From positions 124,001 through 188,000 of the forward strand of contig NZ_CP044285.1 of assembly GCF_008728635.1 (NCBI RefSeq): 64,000 nt of DNA, written 5' to 3'. The position numbers and the translations under genes were made by a program. How positions within the stretch are numbered: the first letter of the stretch is position 1; each line of letters begins with the position of its first letter. Source of the stretch: Hymenobacter baengnokdamensis (GTDB lineage Bacteria > Bacteroidota > Bacteroidia > Cytophagales > Hymenobacteraceae). Shown here in pieces: positions 1 to 7,066 of the stretch. Below the pieces are notes generated by a model, which worked only from the letters and a program-made list of their open reading frames with translations, searched no databases and was not told where the DNA came from.

Positions 1-1
1 T

Positions 2-157
2 GAGCACGCCAAAGGCTCGAAGCGTCTGGAAATCCAGTTTGTAGAGCCCCACGAGCGCCTGGCGGTGGATATGTTTTCGCGGCGCTTTCAGATTGAGCCA
101 AAGACCTTTATCGAGAAAATGCGCGAGTTTGAGCTGGATGTGTGCTCGCTGATATAA
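2..157 (+). CDS. C-terminal fragment of an unrecognised protein
   Basis: The window opens inside an open frame that reads about 51 codons before a TAA at 155-157. The visible tail is hydrophilic and mixed-charge (it ends ...FELDVCSLI) with no membrane segment or recognisable motif. The next gene starts 60 bases downstream on the same strand. I do not recognise the family and cannot give a function; the body of the gene lies upstream of the window. It is called coding because the frame is open with balanced amino-acid use. Confidence 0.55.
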   Translation, partial: EHAKGSKRLEIQFVEPHERLAVDMFSRRFQIEPKTFIEKMREFELDVCSLI

Positions 158-216
158 GCCATCGCAACTATTTGCGAGGATAGAAGCTTTGTGCATCGAC
201 TATATTCCGAACTTCA

Positions 217-2439
217 ATGCGACACGCTGCTCTTATCCGCTGTTTTTTAGCATTTTGGCTGACTATGGGCTGGCTGGGCGGGTTGGCCCAACCGGCGGGA
301 CCCTGCCCGGCTACGGGCATCAGCACCGACCCGACCCAGCCGATTAATTCCGTACGGCCCGACCGCCGCAATACGTTTTTTAATTGGTGGAATCCGGCAA
401 CGCCCCCGCCGTATGACAATCGGGTTTATCAGCTCTATAGCGTGAGTCCGCGCACGGGTCAGGGCCGCACCTACTTTGAGTACACGCCTTACCAGCAGCC
501 TGATAACCTCGGAACCGTGTTCCTATCCGGCTCGGCCGACCTGCCGGCCAATGGCTGGGAGCTGCTGGCTTACAACCTAGGCTATACCGAGCAGGGTCAG
601 CCCCGGCCGGCCGGAGCACCCCTACCCTACGTGGTACTTTACCATCGCTTTACGGGCCTGCTGCGCGTGTTCGCCACGGTGGCCGAGCAGCAGCAGGCAT
701 ACACCTACCACTACCTCACGCTGCGTTTTGCCGCCGGCCAGGGGCTGACTACCAAATCTGGCTTGCTGAACCGGGTGGCAGCCCCGGCCACGGCGCTGCT
801 CGACGCGCCTGCCGGCCTGGGGGCTGTTCTTACGGGCGTGGGCCGCCACCTGAACCAGGCGGGTAAGTGGTTCGTGGCCGATTTTCCGCTCGAATACGAC
901 CCCTGCACCTGCCTGTTTCGCTCGGAGCTGGAAATAGATGTGATGGCCATGAACCCAACGACGCTCAACCTGCCCAGGGTGACGGCCACCGGGCCGATAG
1001 CCGGGCTGCTGCTTTCGCCCTACGGCGCCGAAAATGTGCAGGATAGCGGCACGATGCGAGGCTTCCCTATGCTGGGCTACCAAGGCCAGACGCCCGGCTC
1101 GCTGCTCACTACTGGCTATTACAACGTGGCGGCGGCCAGCCAGCAGCGTCAGGCTCTGAACTGGCTGCAAGCCACTACTCACGACCCAGCCCTGGTCATG
1201 AGCCTCGATTCGGCAGCTTGGTTTTGGCTCAGGGCCAGTAGCGCAGACCAGCGCACCGGCAGCCGAAACTTTTTGAGCCCGGCTTTTTTGCAAGACCCTC
1301 GTACCGAGCGCTTCCTCAACGGCTTGGATTATCTGACCGTTGGGGGCCTGTCGACCAACCTGCCGGGGACAGGGGTTGTCCCTGCGCAGCAACCTAATGC
1401 GTACGCCCAAACGGGTAGCCGGGTAAAGGGGTTTTCGCAGCCTACCGACACGCTGGGCATCATCCGGCTAGCTACGCCTGGCGCAGTTACGGCACCCACA
1501 GTAAGCCGCTACCCCTATTACAACGAGGTACTAGGCGTACTTAGCCTGCTGCGCCGCCCTACGGTGCAGCGCCAGGTAACGAACGTGCGCGACGCAGACG
1601 GGCATTCGCGCCTGCGCTACCGCTTTCGCCTGCCCGCCGACCTGGCTTATGCATTGAATCCGGCGGCGGGCCTGGTAGTCACCGATTTTCGGGCGGCGCT
1701 GGTAGTGGCGGGCAGTAGCTACCCCGCTACGCTACCGCCCGGCGATTTTGCTACCTACGAAGCACCATTACCCCTTAGCGACGACCCGGCCGGCCCGGTA
1801 CAACACCTGGTGCGCACCGCGTATGTCCCGGCTGGCTGCCTGCCCGACCAGGTATTTACCCTTGATGGGCCGACCGACTGCGATGGCTTCCTGCCCGCGG
1901 GGCCGGTGAGTGTGAAAGTGTGGGTGCAGCTACGGCGGCCCGATGCGCCCGATGCCCAGCCCGTGCTGCTGGTAGCCCGCTACCCCGCCACGGTCGAGGA
2001 CACCAACGACCCGTTACCGGCTGCTCCCTCTCTGCCGACAGCCTGCACGCGGCTGCTGCCGCCCCAGCCAGCGGCAGCCATCACGACTTTGTGTGCTAGC
2101 CCAGCCTACCGGGAGGCGATGCGGGCCGACCGGGCGGTCGTAGCGGAAGCTGCGGCCACTATTGCCGTACTGGCGCCGGCCGTGCTAGCTTACCCTAACC
2201 CCACGACCGGCCCCCTCACCGTCCAGTTGGCGCTACCCACCGCCCGCTGCGTGCGGCTCCGACTATTCGACGCGGTAGGCCGGCTGGTAGCCGCACCTCT
2301 GCCGCCTACCCCCTTCCCCAGCGGCATCACTCAGCTGCCGCTGTCTGGCTTGTCTCAGCTGGCTGCTGGCACGTATTTTCTGGTGCTCGACGCCGACAAC
2401 CAGCGCCTGGGCACGGCGCGTCTCATAGTAACTCCTTGA
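217..2439 (+). CDS. Exported protein with type IX secretion sorting domain
   Basis: A 740-residue protein with an N-terminal signal peptide (a Phe/Leu/Trp-rich core up to about residue 25, then a Gln-Pro-Ala-Gly boundary). The last 80 or so residues form a T9SS type A C-terminal domain: a YPNP turn near residue 653, then alternating beta strands ending in ...LGTARLIVTP. The middle is rich in Pro, Ala, Gly and Tyr, with a run of Cys pairs (CTC, CLP, CDG) and no enzyme motif that I recognise. Known of the family: such proteins cross the outer membrane through PorV/Sov-type machinery and are cut or anchored at the surface. The substrate or role is unknown. The ATG at 217 gives the signal peptide directly. 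Confidence 0.85.
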   Translation: MRHAALIRCFLAFWLTMGWLGGLAQPAGPCPATGISTDPTQPINSVRPDRRNTFFNWWNPATPPPYDNRVYQLYSVSPRTGQGRTYFEYTPYQQPDNLGTVFLSGSADLPANGWELLAYNLGYTEQGQPRPAGAPLPYVVLYHRFTGLLRVFATVAEQQQAYTYHYLTLRFAAGQGLTTKSGLLNRVAAPATALLDAPAGLGAVLTGVGRHLNQAGKWFVADFPLEYDPCTCLFRSELEIDVMAMNPTTLNLPRVTATGPIAGLLLSPYGAENVQDSGTMRGFPMLGYQGQTPGSLLTTGYYNVAAASQQRQALNWLQATTHDPALVMSLDSAAWFWLRASSADQRTGSRNFLSPAFLQDPRTERFLNGLDYLTVGGLSTNLPGTGVVPAQQPNAYAQTGSRVKGFSQPTDTLGIIRLATPGAVTAPTVSRYPYYNEVLGVLSLLRRPTVQRQVTNVRDADGHSRLRYRFRLPADLAYALNPAAGLVVTDFRAALVVAGSSYPATLPPGDFATYEAPLPLSDDPAGPVQHLVRTAYVPAGCLPDQVFTLDGPTDCDGFLPAGPVSVKVWVQLRRPDAPDAQPVLLVARYPATVEDTNDPLPAAPSLPTACTRLLPPQPAAAITTLCASPAYREAMRADRAVVAEAAATIAVLAPAVLAYPNPTTGPLTVQLALPTARCVRLRLFDAVGRLVAAPLPPTPFPSGITQLPLSGLSQLAAGTYFLVLDADNQRLGTARLIVTP

Positions 2440-2592
2440 ATCAGGGCTAGCTAAACGCATTCATCGCCCCAGTATTGAACAGGCAGTTCCGCACCGGCCC
2501 AGCGAGCGTTAGCTTCAGCCCGTTCAAGGATATTGCGTGCGCTTGCCATTCTTCAGGCGGCCGCGCTACCGCCTGAACTTTCCCCTACCTCG

Positions 2593-2620
2593 TTTGTTTT
2601 ACCCCAACTCCGCTACCTTG
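2593..2620 (+). promoter_or_regulatory. Candidate Bacteroidota promoter of trxA
   Basis: TTTG at 2593-2596 and TACCTTG at 2614-2620 are separated by 17 bases, close to the Bacteroidota TTTG/TAnnTTTG pattern. A start near 2627 would leave a leader of about 50 nt before the thioredoxin ATG. Confidence 0.4.
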
Positions 2621-2676
2621 CAGCCGCGTTGGCTGTACACGCCGGACGTATTTTCACTAACCTATTCCTTAGCGTC

Positions 2677-3006
2677 ATGGCGCATAAAGCAATTGAAATA
2701 ACCGATGCCAACTTCGAGGAGATTATCAACTCGGACAAACCGGTACTTGTGGACTTCTGGGCCGAATGGTGCGGCCCCTGCCGCATGGTAGGCCCGGTAG
2801 TAGAAGAGCTGGCCGGCGAATACGAAGGCAAGGTCATCGTTGGCAAGGTAGATGTAGACGCTAACCCTCAGACTTCCATGAAGTTCGGTATCCGCAGCAT
2901 TCCCACGCTGCTGGTATTCAAGAACGGTCAGATTGTAGATAAGCAAGTGGGCGCCGTGCCCAAGCACGTACTCGCCCAGAAGCTCGAAGCACAGGTAACC
3001 GCCTAG
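2677..3006 (+). CDS. trxA: Thioredoxin
   Basis: A 109-residue cytosolic thioredoxin of the usual length. The redox motif W31-C-G-P-C35 and the cis-proline in the SIPT loop (Pro76) are present, and there is no signal peptide. It reduces disulfides in target proteins and is itself reduced by thioredoxin reductase. The open frame extends 48 codons further upstream, but that extension has no thioredoxin homology and overlaps a likely promoter; the ATG at 2677 (MAHKAIEIT) gives a normal N-terminus. It is monocistronic, followed by a strong hairpin terminator. It could be one of several thioredoxin paralogues. Confidence 0.95.
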   Translation: MAHKAIEITDANFEEIINSDKPVLVDFWAEWCGPCRMVGPVVEELAGEYEGKVIVGKVDVDANPQTSMKFGIRSIPTLLVFKNGQIVDKQVGAVPKHVLAQKLEAQVTA

Positions 3007-3038
3007 TACTTGGTGCTACCCAGCTTAAATAACCCCAG

Positions 3039-3071
3039 AAAGCCCCGCATTTTAGCAATGCGGGGCTTTTT
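3039..3071 (+). terminator. Rho-independent terminator after trxA
   Basis: A 13-bp perfect stem (AAAGCCCCGCATT with AATGCGGGGCTTT) around a 5-base loop, followed by T residues. It lies 33 bases after the thioredoxin stop and may also serve the convergent gene. Confidence 0.85.
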
Positions 3072-3106
3072 GGGCTTTTAGCTTTAGCAGTAAAAGAGGC
3101 TAGCCG

Positions 3107-3439
3107 CTAGTAGCGGCGTACCTGCCGGTCGTGCTTCTGGTTGTAGATGGCGCGGCTGGTGCGCTGCTCGTCGTGGCGAATTTCCTGGCGCTCACCGCGC
3201 GTAACTACACCATCGGCGCGGGCAGCACGCTTATCGGCGGCTATTCCGGCTTCACGGCCGCGCAGGCGGGCAGCTTCGGGCCGGGTCAGCTCACCCGAGC
3301 GCACTCCCTGCCTGATGCGATTACGCTCCTGTGCCTGCCGGGCATTAATGGCCGGAGTACGGTCCTGAGCCTGCGCTAATGGCGCTGAGACTACAAGTAG
3401 CCCACAAAAGGCAGCTACTGAGCAAAATAAATTTTTCAT
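3107..3439 (-). CDS. Small exported Arg/Ala-rich protein
   Basis: A 110-residue protein with a clear signal peptide (MKNLFCSVAAFCGLLVV..., cleavage after AQAQ). The mature part is very basic and probably all-helical, with the repeated sense 'Q-x-R-I-R-x-G-x-x-S-G-E-L-T-x-x-E-A-A-R-L' and 'ADGVVT-x-x-E-R', which resembles an EF-hand-like acidic/Gly turn motif seen in many small Cytophagales periplasmic proteins. Function unknown. The start at 3439 is preferred over 3466 because the signal peptide begins there. It is convergent with trxA. Confidence 0.75.
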   Translation of the reverse strand: MKNLFCSVAAFCGLLVVSAPLAQAQDRTPAINARQAQERNRIRQGVRSGELTRPEAARLRGREAGIAADKRAARADGVVTRGERQEIRHDEQRTSRAIYNQKHDRQVRRY

Positions 3440-3622
3440 GGTGGAAAAGGAAAAAATGACTTCCAAAGCTGGAATGACTTTTGAACAGGCAAAACCTGCG
3501 CCAGTTTTATAGCTGCTAAAGTAGATTCTTTTTTGATTTACTTGAAACTACTTATATTTCTGGCCAATTGCTGCCTTTTACGGCGGCGCTTTCCCCTTCC
3601 CACCTTTTTTTACTTCTTTACC

Positions 3623-3994
3623 ATGAAACGCATTCTCGGTTTCCTCTCTGCGCTGCTCGTGCTTGGTGGCCTTTCGGCACAGGCCCAAACGGCCCCGGCT
3701 GCCAGCACGATGAGCAGCAGCTCGACCAAAATGACATCGACCAAAACGATGCCGGCCCCTGCCACGCACAAGACTACCACGACTACCAAAACGGGCATGA
3801 TGGCCCCGGCCGCTTCGTCTTCGACCACCACAACTAAAATGAAGGCCGATGGTACGCCCGACATGCGCTATAAGGCCAATAAAACTACCTCCACCTCGAC
3901 AATGCACGCGGCCGGCCCAATGAAGAAGGACGGAACACCCGATATGCGCTACAAGGCCAACAAAACGACGACTACAACCAAAACCAAGATGTAA
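3623..3994 (+). CDS. Exported Thr/Lys/Met-rich repeat protein
   Basis: A 123-residue protein: a signal peptide (MKRILGFLSALLVLGGL..., cleavage after AQAQ) followed by a low-complexity Thr/Ser/Lys/Met chain. Two copies of an imperfect repeat, K-x-DGTPDMRYKANKTT, stand near residues 73-90 and 103-118. The protein is basic and likely unstructured. No enzyme motif is visible; a periplasmic or envelope-associated role is only inference. The ATG at 3623 places the signal peptide correctly; the longer upstream frame has none. A terminator follows directly. Confidence 0.75.
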   Translation: MKRILGFLSALLVLGGLSAQAQTAPAASTMSSSSTKMTSTKTMPAPATHKTTTTTKTGMMAPAASSSTTTTKMKADGTPDMRYKANKTTSTSTMHAAGPMKKDGTPDMRYKANKTTTTTKTKM

Positions 3995-4015
3995 GCCAGC
4001 GCAATAGCGTACGCC

Positions 4016-4048
4016 AAAAACCTTCCGGCTTGGCCGGAAGGTTTTTTT
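4016..4048 (+). terminator. Rho-independent terminator
   Basis: The stem CCTTCCGG/CCGGAAGG, flanked by A5 and T7, makes an extended 13-bp hairpin just after the Thr/Lys-rich protein. Confidence 0.85.
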
Positions 4049-4125
4049 ATGGGCGTGGCTCAGGTAAGCCCAACGGGTCGCGGCTGTTATCTTTCGGCGT
4101 TGCTATTCCTCTTTGAATCAATTTT

Positions 4126-6033
4126 ATGCTGGCAGTCCTTACTGTTCCTTTCTTTTATACCCTGCTTGCTATTCTGGGCGGGCTGCTGGTCTTGCTGCTG
4201 CTAGCCCGGTCGCTGCTGGGAATCGTCGTAATTGGCGAGCTGGAAGTGGGCATCGTGGCCAAAAAATTTGCCAATACCAGCCTGGCCGCCGGCCGACTGA
4301 TTGCCCTGGAAGGCGAGGCGGGCCTCCAAGCGGATACGCTGGCGCCGGGCTGGCACTTTTTTCTGTGGCCCTGGCAGTTTGCCGTTACCAAAGAGCCCGT
4401 AACCGTGGTGCCGCAGGGCGAAATCGGACTGGTAGTTGCGAATGGCGGCAGCCCGATTCCGCCCAGCCACATGCTGGGCCGCGTAGTTGCCTGCGACGAC
4501 TACCAGGATGCCCGCGCGTTTCTGACCAGCGGCGGCGAGAAGGGCCGCCAGCTCGGCATTCTGACGGCGGGCACTTACCGTATTAATACGGCCCTGTTTA
4601 CCATCATTACCCGGCGCAATGCCGATTCGATGGGCATGAACCCCAACGAGCTGGCCGTGTACAGAGTAGCCCCCGACGCGGTGGGTATTGTCACCACGCT
4701 CGATGGCATTCCGATTGAGCCCGGCGAAATAGCCGGCCCGGTTATTCCGGAGCACGACAACTTTCAGGATGCCCAGCGCTTTCTGATTGCGGGTGGCCGG
4801 CGCGGCCTGCAGGAGCAGGTGCTGCTGAGCGGCGCCTGGAACCTGAACCCGTGGTTTTGCCGCGTCGAGCAGGTACCTATGACCGAGATTCCGATTGGCC
4901 ATGTGGGCGTGGTTATCTCGTTTGTGGGGCGCCCGGCGCAGGATGTAAGCGGGGCTGATTTCACCCACGGCAACCTTGTAGAAGTAGGCCACAAAGGCAT
5001 TTGGGTAACGCCGCTGTACCCCGGCCGCCAGCCCCTTAACACGCGAATTATGCGCGTCGAGCTGGTGCCCACTACTAACATCGTGCTCAACTGGGCCGTG
5101 CGCACCGAAGCCCACGGCTACGACAACTCCCTGAGCAGCATTACCGTGCGCTCGCGCGACGGTTTCTCCTTTAACCTCGATGTGGCCCAGATTATTCACG
5201 TAGCGGCCCTGGATGCGCCGCGGGTTATTTCGCGGGTGGGCTCTATGCAGAATCTGGTAGACCATGTGCTGGAGCCAATTGTAGGCAATTATTTCCGCAA
5301 CAGCTCGCAGGAATACACGGTGCTCGACTACCTCACCAACCGCGCCGAGCGGCAGCGTGATGCCGCTACCTTTATTCGTAATGCGCTGGCTGCTTACAAT
5401 GTGCAGGCCGTTGACACACTCATCGGCGACATTGTGCCGCCGGCCCAGCTCATGACCACCCAAACCGACCGCAAGCTGGCCGAGGAGCAGCGCAAAACCT
5501 ACGAGGTGCAACAGGCTGCCCAAACTCAGCGCCAGGCGCTGGTGCGCGAAACCAGCATTGCCGACATTCAAAGCGAGCTGGTAAAGAGCGAGCAGGGCGT
5601 AAATATTGCCGAGCTAAATGCTAACTCCCAGGTAAAGAAAGTACGCGGCGAGGCCGAAGCCGCCAAGCTGCGCGCCGGCGGCGAAGCCGAAAGCACCCGC
5701 CTGCGCGCCATTGCCGATTCCGAAGCCACCCGCCTGCGCGGCGTGGGCGAAGCCGAAGCCATCCGGGCCATCGGCCAGGCCAAGGCGGAGGCGTACCAGG
5801 TAGGCGTGGCCAGCCTTGGCACCCGCGAGTTTACCGCCCTGCAGCTAATGCAGATTATCGGCGACCGCCAGGTAAAAATCACGCCCGATGTGCAAGCCAA
5901 TGGCAGCTCGGGCGCCGGCAGCGGCGGACTGGTCGAAGCGCTGGTGGGCCTCCTGGTACAAAATCAAAAAGTCGGGCCAACCAACCAGACCGGCAAACCC
6001 GAAGCCGCCGCGCCAGAAACGCCGGTGGCGTAG
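4126..6033 (+). CDS. SPFH-domain (flotillin-like) membrane protein with N-terminal tandem repeats
   Basis: A 635-residue protein. Residues 5-35 form a membrane anchor. Residues about 90-310 contain three copies of a roughly 80-residue unit of the kind 'IP.G.VGVV...G.P......G.VV....FQDA..FL..GG..G.Q...L..G.Y..N' (the third copy is shorter). An SPFH/band 7 domain follows at about 335-450. A long charged coiled coil with flotillin-type GEAEA/GEAES repeats occupies about 450-560, and a Gly/Pro-rich tail ends the chain. Known of the family: SPFH proteins form membrane-associated oligomeric scaffolds. The repeats before the SPFH domain are beta-rich and might stack as a collar, which is inference. 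It stands alone between terminators. Confidence 0.85.
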   Translation: MLAVLTVPFFYTLLAILGGLLVLLLLARSLLGIVVIGELEVGIVAKKFANTSLAAGRLIALEGEAGLQADTLAPGWHFFLWPWQFAVTKEPVTVVPQGEIGLVVANGGSPIPPSHMLGRVVACDDYQDARAFLTSGGEKGRQLGILTAGTYRINTALFTIITRRNADSMGMNPNELAVYRVAPDAVGIVTTLDGIPIEPGEIAGPVIPEHDNFQDAQRFLIAGGRRGLQEQVLLSGAWNLNPWFCRVEQVPMTEIPIGHVGVVISFVGRPAQDVSGADFTHGNLVEVGHKGIWVTPLYPGRQPLNTRIMRVELVPTTNIVLNWAVRTEAHGYDNSLSSITVRSRDGFSFNLDVAQIIHVAALDAPRVISRVGSMQNLVDHVLEPIVGNYFRNSSQEYTVLDYLTNRAERQRDAATFIRNALAAYNVQAVDTLIGDIVPPAQLMTTQTDRKLAEEQRKTYEVQQAAQTQRQALVRETSIADIQSELVKSEQGVNIAELNANSQVKKVRGEAEAAKLRAGGEAESTRLRAIADSEATRLRGVGEAEAIRAIGQAKAEAYQVGVASLGTREFTALQLMQIIGDRQVKITPDVQANGSSGAGSGGLVEALVGLLVQNQKVGPTNQTGKPEAAAPETPVA

Positions 6034-6058
6034 CCTAGCTCACCCACTTACCAACACT

Positions 6059-6095
6059 AAAGGGCGGCAAACCGGTCAGGTTGCCGCCCTTTTGC
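6059..6095. terminator. Bidirectional terminator between SPFH gene and lrp
   Basis: A 12-bp perfect stem (AAAGGGCGGCAA with TTGCCGCCCTTT) around a 10-base loop, placed between two convergent genes, with A and T flanks suitable for both directions. Confidence 0.8.
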
Positions 6096-6112
6096 TTAAT
6101 AGCTGGAAGAAG

Positions 6113-6601
6113 CTACTCAGCTACCGGAGCAGTAGCGTCTTCCAGCTGCACGGCGCGGCTGAATACTTCTTCCAGCGAAATCAGGGTTTCGGTGCGCTCC
6201 ACGCCTTCTATCTGCTGCACCAGGTCGTGCAGCACGTTGCGCAGGTGCTGGGTATCGCGGCAGGCCAGGCGGGCAAACAGGTTGTAGCTGCCCGTGGTAA
6301 AGTGCACGCTGATAACCTCCGGAATATCGCGCAGCTGCGCAATAACCGTATCGCAATAAGAGCTTTTGAGCAGAAAGATGCCTAAAAAAGCCTGAATGCC
6401 GAAGCCCACCTTTTGCAGGTCGAGGTCGAGGGTGGCCCCGCGCACTATACCTAATTCCTCCAGACGCGTCATCCGGCTGTGAATGGTGCCCCCCGAAACG
6501 CGAAGCTGTCGAGCTATTTCGGAATACGGCAGCTTGGCATCCTGCACCAGCAGACTCAGAATGCGGCGGTCAATGTCATCTAGTTCGTAGGTACGGGGCA
6601 T
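6113..6601 (-). CDS. Lrp/AsnC family transcriptional regulator
   Basis: A 162-residue protein of normal Lrp length. An N-terminal winged helix-turn-helix is visible at residues 5-60 (ELDDIDRRILSLL..., SEIARQLRVSGGTIHSRMTRLEELGIV), and a RAM effector-binding domain at about 70-150. Family members are usually octameric regulators of amino-acid metabolism and often repress their own gene. The ATG at 6601 (MPRTYELDD) fits the family; the 14 extra upstream codons do not. It is divergent from a tRNA-like RNA unit, and a 9-bp inverted repeat sits immediately upstream of the start. Its effector cannot be read from the sequence. Confidence 0.92.
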   Translation of the reverse strand: MPRTYELDDIDRRILSLLVQDAKLPYSEIARQLRVSGGTIHSRMTRLEELGIVRGATLDLDLQKVGFGIQAFLGIFLLKSSYCDTVIAQLRDIPEVISVHFTTGSYNLFARLACRDTQHLRNVLHDLVQQIEGVERTETLISLEEVFSRAVQLEDATAPVAE

Positions 6602-6612
6602 ATGAGAAAAGT

Positions 6613-6658
6613 AATAAGACCCAAAATTACGCCAAATCATCATAAAAAAGGTCTTATT
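6613..6658. promoter_or_regulatory. Inverted repeat, candidate Lrp-family operator, with lrp promoter box
   Basis: AATAAGACC (6613-6621) and GGTCTTATT (6650-6658) form a perfect 9-bp inverted repeat around a -7-like box for the minus strand (TAATTTTG, 6622-6629). A further CTTATTTTGA-type half lies near 6682. The position over the lrp promoter and beside a divergent promoter suggests autoregulation, possibly with control of the divergent RNA. Confidence 0.45.
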
Positions 6659-6698
6659 TTTAAAAATTACATAGTTTTTAACCTTATTTTGAATAAAA

Positions 6699-6731
6699 TT
6701 TGCAAAACATAGAATTCTCGTTTTATCTTTG
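6699..6731 (+). promoter_or_regulatory. Strong Bacteroidota promoter of the tRNA-like RNA
   Basis: TTTG at 6699-6702 and TATCTTTG at 6724-6731, with 21 bases between them, match the Bacteroidota housekeeping promoter pattern. The expected start near 6738 lies about 30 bases before the folded RNA. Confidence 0.7.
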
Positions 6732-6768
6732 GCCCATCAAAACGCAACCGGCGTGGCGATGCCAACCT

Positions 6769-6892
6769 TGTAGTGTGGTGAAACTGGCAGACACGCCCTC
6801 CTCTCTCGGGGGTGAAGAGTATGGGAGAAAGCCGCCGCTTTTCGGAGCAGCCGCCTAACTACTTCGTGGAGGTTCAAGTCCTTCCGCTACAG
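6769..6892 (+). tRNA. tRNA-like RNA, class II (Leu-type D arm) with giant variable region
   Basis: The sequence folds as a cloverleaf. The acceptor stem is 6769-6775 with 6885-6891 (7 bp, one G-T). The D arm is GTG/CAC (6778-6780, 6792-6794) with an AAACTGGCAGA loop like tRNA-Leu. The anticodon stem is CCCTC/GGGGG (6796-6800, 6808-6812) with the loop CTCTCTC. The T arm is GGAGG/CCTTC (6868-6872, 6880-6884) with the loop TTCAAGT. Discriminator is G6892 and no CCA is encoded. The nominal anticodon is CTC (Glu codon GAG), position 37 is T instead of a purine, and the variable region (6813-6867) is about 55 nt with a bulged 7-bp stem, far longer than usual. It has its own promoter and terminator. 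It may be an odd tRNA, a decayed tRNA, or a tRNA-derived regulatory RNA. Confidence 0.6.
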
Positions 6893-6908
6893 CAGAGCCC
6901 TGGGCTAT

Positions 6909-6945
6909 AAAGAGCCGCTTTCCGAGCCCGGAAAGCGGCTCTTTG
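6909..6945 (+). terminator. Terminator of the tRNA-like RNA
   Basis: A 16-bp perfect stem (6909-6924 with 6929-6944) with a 4-base loop, 16 bases after the folded RNA. It closes a transcription unit of about 200 nt. Confidence 0.8.
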
Positions 6946-7010
6946 GCAGTATGCCCCAGCCAAATCCTTGAATTATAGCATGCGCAGCAAACCCGCCCTG
7001 CCAGCGTGCG

Positions 7011-7018
7011 TACTTTTG
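7011..7018 (+). promoter_or_regulatory. Candidate -7 box for the CNNM/CBS gene
   Basis: TACTTTTG matches the Bacteroidota TAnnTTTG box; it stands 48 bases before the start codon. I see no convincing -33 element at the right distance. Confidence 0.3.
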
Positions 7019-7066
7019 TGCAACTGAGGCTACCCCGGCGGTTCGTATCGGTGGTAAGCCAGGCTC

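Noticed and set aside
4201..5571. 456-residue open frame on the minus strand under the SPFH gene
   Set aside because: It is antisense to a clear SPFH gene; GC-rich codons keep the reverse frame open. His/Gly/Arg/Ala-rich composition and no family resemblance.
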